Shown: positions 34,133 through 46,585, counted from the first letter of the stretch. The stretch is 64,000 nucleotides of DNA from Humulus lupulus (GCF_963169125.1 NC_084802.1:111666903-111730902), one strand, 5' to 3'. Notes: generated from the sequence alone by a model not told the origin. A program made the numbers and translations.

Positions 34133-36420
34133 TCATTCCCTAGCCTTTCCGCTATTTCCCGCGAGGTGCGGGCCTCCACAAATGGTTAACAGTGTGCCAG
34201 TCACGGGGGCAGGCTGCAAAGGTGGCGAGCGTTGGCATGTAGGCGCTTGCTCGTTGCCACCTGGAGCTTCTCGTTGGGAATTTCCCGAGGCCCGTACGTA
34301 TCTTCTCAAGTGTCCTTGTCTAATAAGGAACTCGATTTCATCCTTCAGCTGGTTGCATTCGTTGGTGTCATGCCCGTAGTCGTTATGATAACGACAGAAC
34401 TTGGTAGTGTCTCTTTTTGAAATATCCTTTCGAATGGGGGCAGGCTTCTTATAAGGCACACTGGAACTCGTGGCCTGATAAACCTCTCCCCGAGACTCAA
34501 CAAGGGCAGTATAGTTAGTGAACCGAGGTTCATAACGATTACCCTTGGCTCGTTTATTGTCGGGGGTGGAAGGCTCATTGTGTGGCCGTTTTCCACCATT
34601 CTTGCCATTGCTGTTACCGTTCCCGTTTCCTTTGCCGTTGCCATTAGGTTTGGACCCATTGGCGGCTTTGGCAGGCTTGGCTGCTTTCTTATCCTTGCCC
34701 GAAGGCTTTCCATCGTCTGCAATGGCATCTTCGAGCTTGATGTAACGATCAGCCCGGTCCAGGAATTCCTGAGTAGTTCTAACCCCATCTTTGCGGAGGC
34801 TCATCCAGAGGGCGGAGCGACGCCTAACCCCTGCGGTTATGGCCATCATTTTGCCTTAGTCCCCCACTGTTTTCGCTCCAGCTGCTGCTCGCATAAAGCG
34901 CTGGATGTAGTCCGTCAGCAATTCTCCATCCTGCTGGCGAATTTCAACCAGCTTGTTTGCCTCGGTCGGATGCACACGACCTGCGTAGAACTGTCCGTAA
35001 AACTCCCTTACGAACATCTCCCAGGAAACTATGCTTGCTGGAGGGAACTTAAAAAACCACTCCTGTGCGGCATCAGAAAGTGTTGCAGGGAAGATCCTGA
35101 ACCGAGCATCTTCGGACACTTTCTGAATGTCCATCTGTATCTCAAACTTATTGACGTGAGATACCTGGTCACCGTACCCATCAAAGTTCGGAAGCGTAGG
35201 CATTTTAAACTTGCTAGGAGTCTCTGCCATAGCTATCCTCTGGACGAAAGGAGTGCCTTTCCTCCTGTCGTGGTTGATGTGAGATGTTCTTCCCCGACCA
35301 GCTGTTGCACCGCCTGGTTGAGGGCATCTATCTGGGCCTGCACAGCGATAGGAATCGCTGTGGCCTCTGTTGCTGGGGGGATGTTCTCGCCATGCCACTT
35401 GCGGCGATCGTTGAGCACATCTCTCAAGTCCTCGTCTCTTCTCCGCTGCTCGCTAGCTCCGAGCCGGTTGAAGACGTTATTCTGCCTGGATTGCCCCCCA
35501 GCGTCCCATCTGCCGGGTTGGTCATCCTTAGGTGGCTGATTCCTATTTGCACCTCTTTCATCATTCCTCTGACCGGCATTTCCTCTGCCGGAATCGGCCT
35601 CATCATAACCATTGCCATCTCTGAATCGCAATTGGCTATGATGGGATCGACTATTTCCTCGATTTCCTTCCCGGGCTGAAACGTCCCGAGAGTTAGAGGG
35701 TGGCCTGCGTTGGTCGTTGGGTACCCATGCATTATCATGTCGTGGGGGACCTCGGACCGGAGAGCCCAACTCTGAGTTCCTCCTATTACCAGGAGGATGC
35801 TGTCCTCTGTTCGGAAGGTTTGGCTCATCGCCCCTATGGTGTCTAGGACTACGAGGCTGATGCTTGGTCCTATTCTGCCTCTCATGCGGGGGATTGTCGT
35901 GACTAGCTTAGGATTGAGGCTGTGCCTCAGGGTCCAGTGGGACATTGTCATGAGGCACCTGAGGCTGTTCGGGCCTTTGCGGGCTCGAGGGTTGGATAGG
36001 CGGACTAGGATTGGGACCCCTGTGGGGTGGCCCATTCGCAGGTTGATCAGGCTGAGAGGCAGGTGCAGCCTGGTTCCTAGCCAATTGCAAGGCTACCTTA
36101 AGGGCTGCCATGGCTTCGCTCTGGCGACGGTCCATCTCCGCCTGCCTCTCGCTTAACTCCACGCGCTGCCATTCAATCTCTTGCTGCTACCGCGCCATGA
36201 TTTCGGTAGCACTTTCCTGACTGGCCCTCAGATTGGGCAGCTCTTCATGCAACGCCCCCAGAGTACTTTTCAGCATCGCGTCATCCATTTCTTCCTCCTC
36301 AAAGTCCAAATGTGGCTCATCCTCAGCCACACCTGCAGGAGGAGGAGGAGGCGGGTTTGATGGTGCAGCGGCGGCTGCCTGTCCAGTTTTCCTTGTAATT
36401 TTCGCCATTGGTTTTCTCAA
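34133..36420 (-). pseudogene. gag of element C
   Basis: Starts near MAKITRKTGQAAAAA (36405) with a Pro-rich and acidic N-terminus, then an Arg/Pro/Asn-rich middle. The capsid region starts TPFVQRIAMAETPSKFKMP (about 35260) and contains AAQEWFFKFPPASIVSWEMF. A zinc-binding C-x2-H-x4-H-x4-C motif (CRYHNDYGHDTNEC) follows near 34400. Breaks: TAG near 36187, TAA at 35908-35910, a one-base loss in a G run near 35290 (GGGG here, GGGGG in D) that shifts frame, and TAG near 34856. Long open frames on the opposite strand here are shadows. Confidence 0.85.
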
Positions 36421-36437
36421 TGGTGATATACCAAGCT

Positions 36438-36453
36438 CTCAATGAAAGCACCA
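36438..36453 (-). other. Primer-binding site of element C
   Basis: TGGTGCTTTCATTGAG on the minus strand next to the 5' LTR; identical in element D. It ends as expected for pairing with a tRNA 3' ...CACCA; I do not assign the tRNA. Confidence 0.65.
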
Positions 36454-36456
36454 GAA

Positions 36457-37059
36457 TTTTGACCCTGATTTTGGTCAACTGACACAGAGTCAGAATACGC
36501 TTGACGTGGATGAATGCGTTGAAAAGAACGTAATGACGAAAAGAATAAGAACACGATATTTTATAGTGGTTCGGCCCCAGGATCTGGTAATAACCTACGT
36601 CCACTTAGATTGTTATTGATGTGAGATTCAAAGGAGTGATCAAAGAACTAGGGTTCAATGAGTTTCACTATCCTTTGCAGAACAATACAATATGTGTGAT
36701 ATGATAACTCTGATCTCAAGCGATTTTGAAGTCAGAAAAGAAAAAGAAAAGATCCTCTTCCCTAAGCCCTCTTCTTCTATTTATAAGCTCAGGGAAGATT
36801 TACATTGATTTGTTACAGATATTATTTCCTAAATAATCGGATACTCAGGAAATCATGGGAGAGAATTTCGGATTCCATCATAATTGCCTATGATTTCCTC
36901 CACGTGTTACGTGCACACGACCAGACTGGTCATGTGAAGAGACCAATCGCATAATGCCGAATATCCTCCTGGTCGATAGTCAAACATGGGTTTTGCTAGG
37001 TGTCAGCCGCGTGCAATTAATTCCTGCCATGTCATTCACTTCTGATTTTTGGGATAACA
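36457..37059 (-). repeat. 5' LTR of element C
   Basis: 603 bp. The outer end is GGGATAACA (minus TGTTATCCC); the inner end has TT in place of the expected TG on the plus strand. Minus-strand TATA box TATAAATAG at 36778-36786. Confidence 0.93.
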
Positions 37060-37064
37060 TTTTG
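37060..37064. repeat. Target-site duplication TTTTG, right of C
   Basis: TTTTG directly after element C; copy of 25412-25416. Confidence 0.9.
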
Positions 37065-37387
37065 AAATTCAAATTTCAAATCCCAGGGATAGGGAAATCC
37101 CTAAAGTGGCGCCACTATGTGGCTATCCTTGATTTTTTTTTTCATTTGTTTGTTTAATTAATATTTAAGATAATATGTTTATCCCAAAATAAAGATCAGT
37201 TAATTCAAAATTAACTTTATCTTAAAGATATTAGTTTTAAATAAATAAATATCTTATAATAAGATAATATTAAACTCTCCCACATATGAATCCAAACATG
37301 ATTAATATTTATTTTAACATCAAGTATTTTAAAACAAAAATTATATAGTTAATTAATTAATTAAATATTAATCAATTGCCATAATTA
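37065..37387 (-). repeat. Continuation of copia-like LTR H
   Basis: AT-rich sequence resuming where element C was inserted. A block with CCAGGGATAGGGAAATCCC and a later CTCCCACAT resembles the order of 60860-61140 in the other copia-like LTR. No gene is seen. Confidence 0.4.
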
Positions 37388-37710
37388 TGTAACGCCCCGC
37401 GGTTAGGGCACCAGGTAAACCCTAGTTCAGGTATTTTAATTCCCTGTATTATTATTATGCCAGGGGAACATTTTATGTTACAAGAAGTTGTGATGTTTGA
37501 ATGCTAGCCATGCTGTGGTCAGTGCAGTTTTTTTAGAACCCAGACTTTTGGTCGTGGACCGGGTCAAGAAACGTAATCGGGTAAAAATCTTGAATTAATT
37601 AAATAGGAAATACTATGGCAAAAAAATATTAATTTTGTCTGGCATTGGGACTTTATAGTCGAGCCAATAAGTTTAGGAAAAGTTGATTGAAGATTTAATT
37701 CCAATCTACC
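37388..37710 (+). repeat. Start of LTR-like element F
   Basis: TGTAACGCCCCGCGG looks like an LTR start placed in AT-rich DNA. The sequence is interrupted by element D at 37711 and resumes at 58124. Confidence 0.5.
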
Positions 37711-38307
37711 TGTTATCCAAAAAACAGGCACGGATGACGTGGCAGACATTTTTAGCACGTGGCTGGCACCTGGCAAAAGGTCTGTTCGACCATCGACCAA
37801 TAAGAATTCCCTGGCGAAACATTTGAAGCTTATATATGACCAGCCTGGTCGTATACTCCATATATTTAGAAATAATTTTGTACAATTGTAATCATATCCG
37901 AGATTATCTCCCATGATCCACGATGATCTGATTTTTTAGGAAGGAATATCTGTAACTGATTCATGTAATCCTCCTTGAGCCTATAAAAAGATAGAAATAG
38001 CTCTAGGAAGGGACTTTTGGATGACTTATGTTTACACTTCACAAGAGAATTAAGGCAATTATCTTACGATTGTATTATTCATCTCTCTTAGGTCTGTGAA
38101 ACTCAGAGAACCCTAGTTCTTTGATCACTCCTTTGAGAACCGATATCAATAATAGCTTAAGTGGACGCAGGTCATTACCAGTTCTTGGGGCCGAACCACT
38201 ATAACTTTGTGTGTCGTTTATTGTCTTTTGCCATTAGATCTATTTCAACACATCTAGTCACATCAAGCATTTGACTTCGTGTCAGTTGACCAAGTCGAGG
38301 GTCAACA
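37711..38307 (+). repeat. 5' LTR of element D
   Basis: 597 bp from TGTTATCCAAAA to GGTCAACA. TATA box TATAAAAAG at 37982-37990. By eye it differs from the 3' LTR by about 4-5% plus a 20-odd-bp deletion in the 3' copy. Confidence 0.92.
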
Positions 38308-38310
38308 TTC

Positions 38311-38328
38311 TGGTGCTTTCATTGAGAG
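38311..38328 (+). other. Primer-binding site of element D
   Basis: TGGTGCTTTCATTGAGAG three bases after the LTR, as in element C. Confidence 0.68.
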
Positions 38329-38354
38329 CTTGATACAAGATTATTGAAGCATTA

Positions 38355-40390
38355 ATGGCGAAAACAATAAAGACTGGGCAGGTGGCTGGCGCTGCATCGT
38401 CTCAACTGCCTCCTCCCCTAAACATGGCTAAAAATGAGCCACACTTGGAATTTGATGAGGAGGAATTGGACTCCGAGACGCTGAAAAATACCCTGGGGGT
38501 ATTGCAAGATGAACTGGTCAATCTGAGGGCCAGTCAAGAAAGTGCTGCGGAGATTATGGCGCGACGGCAGCAAGAGATAGAGCGATAGCGCCCGGAGTTA
38601 AGTGAAAGACAGGCGGAGATGGACTGTCGTTAGAGTGAGGCCATGGCAGCCCTCGAAACAACCCTACAGTTGGCTAGGAATCAGGCTGCACCTGCCTCAT
38701 AGCCTGATCAACCCTCAAATGGGCCACCCTAAAGGGGTCCCAATCCTAGACCTCCAATCCATCCGACGAGCCCTCAAAGGCCCGAGCAGCCACCAATGCC
38801 TCAGGATGATGTCCCACGCTCGGGAAGTTCACCCTCAGGCCACCCTCTAACGCTTAGGAAGTTCCAGCCTGAGGGGGAAACCAAGGGGACAGTCGATCCC
38901 ACCATAGCCAATCTAGATTCAGAGATGGCCATGGTTACAATGAGGCCAACTCAGGCAGAGGTAATGCCAGTCGAAGAAATGAAGAGAGAGGTGGGGGCAG
39001 AAGCCCACCACCTAGAGAAGACCAACAGGAGAGACGTAATGCTGGGGGGTAGCCCAGACAAAACAATGTCTTTAACCAGCTTGGAGCAAGCGAGCAACGG
39101 CGAAGAGACGAAGACTTAAGGGATGTACTCAACGACCGCCGGGAACGGCATGATGAATACATCCCCCTAGCAGCTGAGGCCCTGGCGATTCTTGAAGTCG
39201 TGCAAGCCCAGATAGATGCCCTAAACCAGGCAGTACAACAACTGGTCGGGGGAAGAACGTCTCATATCGAGTACGGCAGGAGAAGAGGCACTCCTTTCGT
39301 TCAGAGGATAGCTGTGGCAGAAACTCCCAGCAAGTTTAAAATGCCCACACTTCCAAAATTTTATGGGTATGGTGATCCGGTATCTCATGTCAACAAGTTT
39401 GAGATACAGATGGACATTCAGAAAGTGTCCGAAGATGCTCGGTGTAGGATCTTCCCTGCAACACTTTTTGATGCTGCACAGGAGTGGGTTTTCAAATTCC
39501 CTCCTGCAAGTATTGTATCTTGGGAGATGTTCGTTAAGGAGTTTTATGGACAATTCTATGCGGGTCGTGTGTACCCAACTGAGGCGAACCAGCTGGTTGA
39601 GATACGCCAGCAAGAAGGAGACCACTGCAAGATTACGTCCAGCATTTTGTGCGAGCAGCTGCTGGAGCTAAAACAATGGGAGATGAGGGAAAGATGATGG
39701 CCCTAACTGCAGGAGTTAGGCGTCGTACGCCTTTGTGGAGTAGCCTCAGAAAGCATGGGGTTAAGACTACCCAAGAATTCTTGGATTGAGCTGATCGTTA
39801 CATCAAGCTCGAAGATGCCATTGCCAGCGAAGGAAAGCCCCCAGGAAAAGATAAGGGGACTGAAGACCCCGCCAAAGCCGCCAATGGGTCAAAACCCAAC
39901 AGCAACGGTAAAGGCAATGGGAACGGAAATGGCAATGGCAAGAATGGGGGGAAAAGGTCCCATAATGAACCTTCCACCTCCGAGAATAAGCGCGCTAAGG
40001 GTAACCGTTATGAACCGCGGTTCACTAACTACACTGCCCTTATTGAGTCTCGAGGAGAGGTGTATCAGGCCACGAGTTCCAGTGTGCCTTGCAAAAGACC
40101 CGCTCCCATTCGAAAGGATATTTTGAAAAGAGATACTACCAAGTTCTGTCATTATCTTAACGACTACGGACACGATACGAACGAGTGCGACCAGCTAAAA
40201 GATGAAATCGAGTTCCTTATCCGAAAAGGACACTTGAGGAGATACGTACGGGCCTCGGGAACTTCCCAATGAGAGGCTCTAGGTGGCAACAAGCAGGCGC
40301 CTGCATGCCAATGCTCGCCACCTTTGCAGCCTGATCCCGTAGCTGGCACTTTGCTCACCATCTGCGGCGGCCCGTACCTTGCGGGAAACA
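38355..40390 (+). pseudogene. gag of element D
   Basis: ATG at 38355 opens MAKTIKTGQVAGAASSQ, matching C gag. The N-terminal block stops at TAG 38586-38588. The middle is readable in shifting frames (38602-39119). The capsid block 39200-39640 has TPFVQRIAVAETPSKFKMP and QEWVFKFPPASIVSWEMF, then a frameshift near 39620. The last block has a TGA near 39788 in place of an Arg codon and ends near 40271. The zinc-binding motif is damaged: CHYLNDYGHDTNEC has Leu where C has the His ligand. Confidence 0.85.
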
Positions 40391-40399
40391 GGGGAAAGG

Positions 40400-41195
40400 C
40401 AAGGGAACAATAAGCTCGGACTCCACACCATGACCAGTACATCGAGATGATGATTGTCGAGGACCGGGCATCAAAGAAGGCTCGGTTAGAGGATGGTGAA
40501 ATAACCTTCTCTGATAGCGACGCCCAGCATGTCTGGGTCCCGCATTCTGATTCGCTGGTCGTGGCTGTTCAAATCGCCAACATGATGGTAAAGAGAGTGC
40601 TGGCCGATACAGGAAGTTCAGTAAACATCCTGTATAAATATTCGCTGGAATGCATGAAGTTGTCCGTCAAGGACTTGGAGCCCTGCAACCAAACAATTTA
40701 CGGCTTCTCTGGTGCGGGACTCGCCCCAATATGGTCAATCAGACTTCCAATAACAGCAGGTACAGTGCCTGCTACCAGGACATTACTCACTACTTTCATA
40801 TAAGTCGATTGTCCTTCGGCGTACAATGTTGTAATCGAAAGGCCCATACTGGGTGACCTTCGGGCCGTCACCTCAATTTGGCACCTGGCCATGAAATTCC
40901 TAACAGACGCAGGGGTAGGACGCGTGTTGGGAAATCAGAGGGAAGCAAGGGAGTGCTATAATGCCTTAATAACTAAGGCCAAGAAGGGAACGTCGAGGAG
41001 CACTCCCCCAGAGAGGTTGCAGATGGCCATTGATACACAAGCCCAATCAAGGGATGAAGTCACCAAATAGGGTGTTGCCCAAAGTGAGGATAGAGACTTA
41101 GACCCTCGCTTTGGGGATTTTGAGGAAGATGTTGGACCTGTTGAGGACCTCGAGGAGGTCCAGCTTGATGAAGAATTTCCAACCAGAGTAGTAAA
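40400..41195 (+). pseudogene. Protease region of element D, cut by E
   Basis: Matches C protease: VLADTGSSVNILYKYS has the Asp-Thr-Gly triad (about 40603). The frame closes at TAA 40801-40803 after TTFI. The remaining part (YNVVIERPILGDLRAVTS-like) is readable to the TAG near 41068, then an acidic linker up to 41190. Element E is inserted at 41195/41196, between protease and RT. Confidence 0.82.
41191..41195. repeat. Target-site duplication GTAAA, left of E
   Basis: GTAAA directly before element E; copy at 50246-50250. Joining the flanks across E restores the D reading into GKNLEATTKH. Confidence 0.92.
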
Positions 41196-43578
41196 TGTAA
41201 CGCCCCAAATTGCTAATAAGGTTTAGGACCTTGATTAGAGTGCCTAGAGGGCAATCAGTGAATTAACATGATAATATATGAATTTGAATGAATATAGGAC
41301 TAGAATGCATGTTTAGGTGGTATTAATATGCATGTGGACCCCGTTTGTATGTTAAGGGTAAATTGGTAATTTTAGCCCGCTGAGGGCATAAATGTGATAA
41401 TTGTATTATGTGATTTGTACCACGTGAGTGTGGTGATGTTAATGTGATGCACGTGCCGATACGGTCATAGGGAGCTGTTAGTTTAAAAGTCACAACGGGA
41501 TTTTATACTCGGCTTGGGAGGACCTTAGGGGTACTTTGGGAATTTCGTAAGTTGAGTTGAGAATTAGTGGTTAATGGTTATTGGTGATTGAGTAACCTGA
41601 GTAACTATTGGTAATCAGCAAGGGTAACAAGTTTAGATGAGAAATGGTAGAATTGTAAGAGAGTAGAAATGACAAAAAAAGGGCCATGGGGTTTAGTTAG
41701 AAGGGGAAATAGATGGAAGGGGAAAGTGGTCTTTTGGCAGGGATTTAGATTACTTCAGCTAAGGGAAAGATCATTCACGTTATTTCACTTGGGCAATTCA
41801 GTTTTAGCTGAAAGAAAAGGAGAATTAAGGGCAAAAAGGAAGAAAGGAAGGGAGTTGGGAATTCTGAGATTTAGGAGAGGAATCAAGGTGATTTGAAGCA
41901 ATTGAAGCCAAACAAGAATCAAGATTGGTCAGAGGTAAGTTTCATCTCTGGAATCTCTGTGCTTTTAGCAAGTTCTTATAGAATTTAGGATGAAAATTTA
42001 AAGATGGTTTGTGGCTGGTTTGCTTGAGAATTCCGTTTGAGAAACCAGAGGGTTTAGCTTGAAGCTAGAATCAAAGAAGCTTAAGGTTGAATTCTTCACT
42101 TGAGGTAAGGATTCTGTGCAATTATAAGGTTTATTTCTGTTGTGGTTTTAGGAATTTGAAGTATGGTTTAGGTTTTTGTAGGTTTTTGTCTAAGTTTCTA
42201 ACTTTCTGGTTTGAACTATTGAGGCATGGAACCAAAGTGTAATTTATGGGAGTGATTGTGTAATTGAGCTTGTTTATGATGTTTATAGGTTGTTAAAGGG
42301 TTCATTTGGGGTTTTAAATTGATGTTGGGGTTTAGGTACTTGTTTGGGTTGAATTGGAGCTGTTTTGGCTCGGGAAAAATGCAGGAGAAAACCTAGAAAT
42401 CAGGGTTCGCGTAGGGGCGTTGCGGCCCTATTCTTTGGTGCCGCGGTGCAGGCTGGCATCAGGATCAGGGAATGCTTCTGGGCGGCGCGGCCCTTGATGG
42501 GAGTGCCGCGGCCCTAGGCTATTTTTGACAGTCAAATTTTGCATTTTTAGGGCTTTTTCCGGGGGGCTCTGGGGATGGTTCCAATACATTGTTTTAGGGA
42601 ATTAGAGGTCCTGAGAGTACGGGATTGGTTCCGAGAAGTGGTTTTGGGATTGGTTAGTATTAAAAGTGTTTTATATGTGTTGTCACTAGGATCTCGAAGA
42701 GGCTCGGGATAGAGGACCATACTTGTGACCTTGGTGCATCGGAAAGCTCGGGATACAGGTAAGAAAACTGTAGCACCCGTAGATCAGGGCATGGGCCCAT
42801 AGTGTTGTTGCAGGGCACAGCCCTAGATTGTATTATTGTTAGGGTGTAGCTTTAAATGAATTATTATATGTCTGATTGTAGTTTGAGAATGCTATATGTG
42901 GTTATAGCATAATGAACGACAAAGGAGCCGGGAACGGCGAAGGATCGAGAACGGCAGTGGGGCCGGGAATATCACTTAGCACATGGAGTGCTTATGGTTA
43001 GGGTGAGACCCCAATGGATACATGGGATATCCTTACGGTGTGGACCGAGAACCCAGGATTTGGTAACGCTTCTGGGACGGCATGGCCGTATATGTGTTTA
43101 AATCTTATAGACTATCTGTTTGTCTGTGGATTATCTGACATAATCGTTATATGTTATGCGTATGTTATGTGCTGTGTGAGTTTTCTTGCTGGGCTTCGGC
43201 TCACGGGTGCTCTGTGTTGCAGGTAAAGGCAAGGAGAAAGTCAACCAGCCATGAGTACGGAAAGCGTGGGGGCGGCGCGTACATGTTTGGCCTACCCGAC
43301 TGCTTTGGTTGGGGGCATTTTGAGAAATGACTGTATTAAACTATGTTTTTGGTAGTTAGTCATTTGTAAATCTATTTTGAATTGTAAATATTTTACAAAC
43401 CTCATTTTGGGATCCCGAATGTCAAACTCTTGGAACTTTTAATGGAATGAAGTACATTTAAAGATTACAGCCTTGACTTTCTGTTTAATCACACTTTTGT
43501 TCTAAAAACCTCGTTTAACGAGGTAATTGCACATTTTAAACCCACTTAGTAACGGCTCTAAGGTAGTAGGGCGTTACA
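41196..43578 (+). repeat. Left LTR of element E
   Basis: 2383 bp, TGTAACGCCCC to GCGTTACA. Contains the GC-rich CCGCGG block (42417-42527), GAACGGC repeats (42909-42961), hairpins CCCAG/CTGGG and ACGGC-ATG-GCCGT (43052-43089), and GCTGGGCTTCGGCTCAC with GCAGGTAA (43190-43225). Confidence 0.93.
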
Positions 43579-43598
43579 ACTTGGTATCAGAGCGAGCC
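43579..43598 (+). other. Primer-binding site of element E
   Basis: ACTTGGTATCAGAGCGAGCC next to the LTR; the best kept initiator Met-tRNA site in the window. Confidence 0.85.
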
Positions 43599-43916
43599 AA
43601 GGTTTATTAGTTTTGGAGATTGACCGAACATGTACGCACACTGCCATTGAAAAGCTCGGCTCAGGGTTGATTGGTATGGTTGATTAATATACTTGAATAT
43701 GTGTTTGAATGCCTTGTTTGCCTGCTTAGTTTATAAAGAGCATGATGAATGAAATAACATATGCATGATGCTAGGGCAAGGCCCGTTGTGTGCTATATGC
43801 TATCTGTATGTTATTTGGTTTGTTAATCTTGGTTGGTTGTTGAGATTGGGAGGTGGAATTAGATTTTGTTATCATGCCTGATGAGCGGTGTCACTGATTG
43901 CAAGCATATAGTTGTA

Positions 43917-44344
43917 ATGCCTCGGCAATCATCTAGACTCCGCGGCAGTCGGGCTGAGGATGACAACCAGGGTCAGGAACCTCCACCTGCCCCACAGAAC
44001 TGGCAACAGATATTAGCCGAGATGGAGGCTAGATTGCAGAGAACAGAGGAAGAAATTCATCACATGAGGCAACAGGCCCCTTCATAGGTCACATGGTTAC
44101 CAATTCAGCAGAATGTGGCGCCAGTGCCGGTTCAGCCTGTGATTGAGAACAGGTGGGAACCTTTGTATGAAAGATTCAGGAAGAACAATCTCCTACCTTT
44201 GAGGGTGGATCGGACCCACTGCGGGCAGAGTAGTGGATGAATATGATTTCCTTGATCTTAGACTTTATGAGGGTCGAAGGAAATGAAAGGATGGCTTGTG
44301 CTAGTTACATGCTTAGAGAGGATGCCCGCATCTAGTGTGATGTA
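43917..44344 (+). pseudogene. N-terminal gag of element E
   Basis: ATG at 43917 opens MPRQSSRLRGSRAEDDNQGQ, followed by PPPAPQNWQQILAEMEARLQ, the usual start of Tekay-like gag. A TAG at 44085-44087 ends this block. Beyond it the capsid part is readable in two frames (WEPLYERFRK; MISLILDFMRVEGNERMACA) with a one-base shift near 44195 and stops before 44345. The rest of gag continues in the next block. Confidence 0.82.
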
Positions 44345-46585
44345 GTGAGTCAGCGGAGGAACGTTATAGTCATGACATGGGAGGAATTTAAGAGTATCTT
44401 GAATGAGAAATACTACAGTGTAGCAGTACGAGCTGTGAAGGTTGATGAGTTTATCAACCTGACTCAGAACAGGTTGTCAGTTACTGAGTATGCCCTGAGA
44501 TTTGACAGACTGGCGAAGTTTGCGCTAGACTTAGTGCTGACGGATGCGGCCAGGAGAGATAGATTTATACGGGGGTTGAATGTGATGATCGCTCGTGATG
44601 TGAATATCACGTTGATTCCAGAGACTACTACTTATGCTCAAGCAGTGGATAAGGCCCTTACTACAGAAAGGGCTGAGGATCAGATATGGAAGGACAGCGC
44701 TGTTAGGCGCGATGCCAGGAGGATGGTGCCTTCTTTTGTTGGGTCTAGTCGGGGCAGTGGCCCCAGCGAGCAGAAAAGAAGGGTTCCAAATTCATTTTTT
44801 CCTCCTAGTTTTGATAGGAGGGTACGAGGTTCTATTGGTGGCTGTCAAGGCGGAGGTGATAACTGGAGGAGTTTTCTAGTGTGTCCTCGGTGTAGGCGAC
44901 GACATCAGGGAGAGCGCCGGATTAGGGCATGTTTTATCTGTGGGAGTGCCAACCATCTGAAGAACGACTGCCCACAAGCTAAGAAAGAAGAGCCAAAGCG
45001 GGGAGACAGTCTCGCTCCTGCCAGGGTATTCGCTTTGACTCAGACTGAGGCGGAGGCTAGTCCCTCAGTTGTGACAGGTCAGATCTTTAGCGCTAGTTCT
45101 TTGTATATTGCATTGATTGATTCTGGGGCAACCCACTCATTTGTATCTGCTAGGGTGATAGACCAGCTTTGTAGACCTAGTATTGTGTATGCTAGGGGTT
45201 TCCAGACTTTGTTACCAACAAGAGAACTAGTAGTCTCTAGGAGATGGGTTAGAGCATTACTAGTAGAGATAGATGGTAGGGAACTGTTTGTTGATCTAGT
45301 TGAGTTAGATATGGATGATTTTGATATGATATTAGGGATGGATTGGTTAACGAGGTATGGAGCAACGATTGATTGCAGGCGGCGTATAGTGACTTTTGAA
45401 CCAGAAAGCGAGGTGCCTTTTGTGTTTGTGGGGACGGTGAATGGACCGCGAGTGCCTATGATTTCGGCACTGAAGGCTAGAGACCTGATGCAGGAAGGTT
45501 GCATAGGATTCCTAGCGAGTGTTGTAGATACTTCCAAGGTGGTGACAGTGGGACCAAATGAAACCAGATTGGTATGTGAGTTTCCAGACTTATTCCCAGC
45601 GAATTTGCTGGGGTTACCGCCACAGCGGGAGATCGAGTTTGTCATAGAGTTGGCGCCGGGGGCAGAGCCAATGTCCAGGGCACCCTATAGAATGGCTCCG
45701 GTGAAGTTAAAAGAGTTGAAGATTCAGTTACAAGAGCTATTGGATTTGGGGTTCATCAGACCGAGTTTCTCACCATGGGGTGCTTCAGTGCTATTTGTTA
45801 AGAAGAAGGATGGGTCGCTTAGGATGTGCATTGATTACAGGGAGTTGAATAAGCTGACCATTAAGAATAAGTATCCATTGCCTAGGATTGATGATTTATT
45901 TGATCAGCTACAGGGGAGTACAGTGTTTTCGAAGATTGATCTCCGGTCAGGCTATCATCAGTTGAGGATTAAGGAGGAGGACATACCAAAGACTGCTTTT
46001 CGAATAAGGTATGGGCACTATGAATTTATGGTTATGTCCTTTGGATTAAACAATGCCCCAGCAGCTTTTATGGATATGATGAACAGGATATTCAAAGATT
46101 ATCTGGATAAGTTTGTGATTGTATTCATCGATGATATACTAGTGTACTCCCAGTCAGAGACAGAGCATGAGCATCATCTGCGCCTGGTATTGCAGCGAAT
46201 GAGAGAGCATAAGTTATATGCTAAGTTTAACAAGTGCGAGTTCTGGTTACCGCAAGTTACATTCCTGGGCCACATCGTTAGTAAGGAGGGGATACTGGTT
46301 GACCCAAGTAAGACAGAGGCAGTGAGAGATTGGCCTAGACCGAGCAGTGTTCCTGAGGTCAGAAGTTTTCTTGGGTTGGCGGGGTACTACCAGCGATTTG
46401 TAGAGGGGTTCTCTAGAATTGCTACTCCATTGACAGAGTTGACAAGGAAGAAGACCAAGTATGTGTGGACAGATCGGTGTGAGAACAGTTTCAAGGAATT
46501 GAAGCGGCGATTGATTACTGCACCAGTGTTGAGCCTGCCGACAGACAATGAGAAGTTCGTGGTTTATTGTGACGCTTCTAGATAG
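44345..46585 (+). CDS. gag C-terminus, protease and RT of element E (746 open codons)
   Basis: The longest open frame in the window. It has C-terminal capsid ([16 protein letters not shown]), zinc knuckle [14 protein letters not shown] (about 44930), protease [10 protein letters not shown] (about 45115) and distal [18 protein letters not shown] follows with [20 protein letters not shown] (about 45827), [12 protein letters not shown] and intact F-I-D-D at 46123-46134, then the connection region ([20 protein letters not shown]). It stops at TAG 46583-46585 within the RNase H start (YCDASR). Gag and pol share one frame, as usual for this lineage. The start used here, MSQRR, is not the natural gag start. 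Confidence 0.88.
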   Translation: MSQRRNVIVMTWEEFKSILNEKYYSVAVRAVKVDEFINLTQNRLSVTEYALRFDRLAKFALDLVLTDAARRDRFIRGLNVMIARDVNITLIPETTTYAQAVDKALTTERAEDQIWKDSAVRRDARRMVPSFVGSSRGSGPSEQKRRVPNSFFPPSFDRRVRGSIGGCQGGGDNWRSFLVCPRCRRRHQGERRIRACFICGSANHLKNDCPQAKKEEPKRGDSLAPARVFALTQTEAEASPSVVTGQIFSASSLYIALIDSGATHSFVSARVIDQLCRPSIVYARGFQTLLPTRELVVSRRWVRALLVEIDGRELFVDLVELDMDDFDMILGMDWLTRYGATIDCRRRIVTFEPESEVPFVFVGTVNGPRVPMISALKARDLMQEGCIGFLASVVDTSKVVTVGPNETRLVCEFPDLFPANLLGLPPQREIEFVIELAPGAEPMSRAPYRMAPVKLKELKIQLQELLDLGFIRPSFSPWGASVLFVKKKDGSLRMCIDYRELNKLTIKNKYPLPRIDDLFDQLQGSTVFSKIDLRSGYHQLRIKEEDIPKTAFRIRYGHYEFMVMSFGLNNAPAAFMDMMNRIFKDYLDKFVIVFIDDILVYSQSETEHEHHLRLVLQRMREHKLYAKFNKCEFWLPQVTFLGHIVSKEGILVDPSKTEAVRDWPRPSSVPEVRSFLGLAGYYQRFVEGFSRIATPLTELTRKKTKYVWTDRCENSFKELKRRLITAPVLSLPTDNEKFVVYCDASR

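Larger units (their letters stand above)
25417..37059 (-). mobile_element. Complete Tat-like Ty3/gypsy element C
   Basis: 11.6 kb, bounded by two 603-bp LTRs and TTTTG duplications. On the minus strand: LTR, primer site, gag, protease, RT, RNase H, a second (archaeal-type) RNase H, integrase, internal purine tract, antisense gene, 3' purine tract, LTR. Two RNase H domains and no chromodomain place it in the Tat branch. Stops in nearly every domain show it is defective. Confidence 0.93.

Noticed and set aside
33633..34379. Plus-strand open frame of 248 codons
   Set aside because: Shadow of the protease and gag frames of C on the minus strand.
34580..35539. Plus-strand open frame of 319 codons in element C
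   Set aside because: It lies antisense to gag, whose own frame has capsid and zinc motifs; this one has no recognisable domain and no counterpart in D.
45079..45645. Minus-strand open frame of 188 codons in E
   Set aside because: Shadow of the gag-pol frame; the protease motif is on the plus strand.
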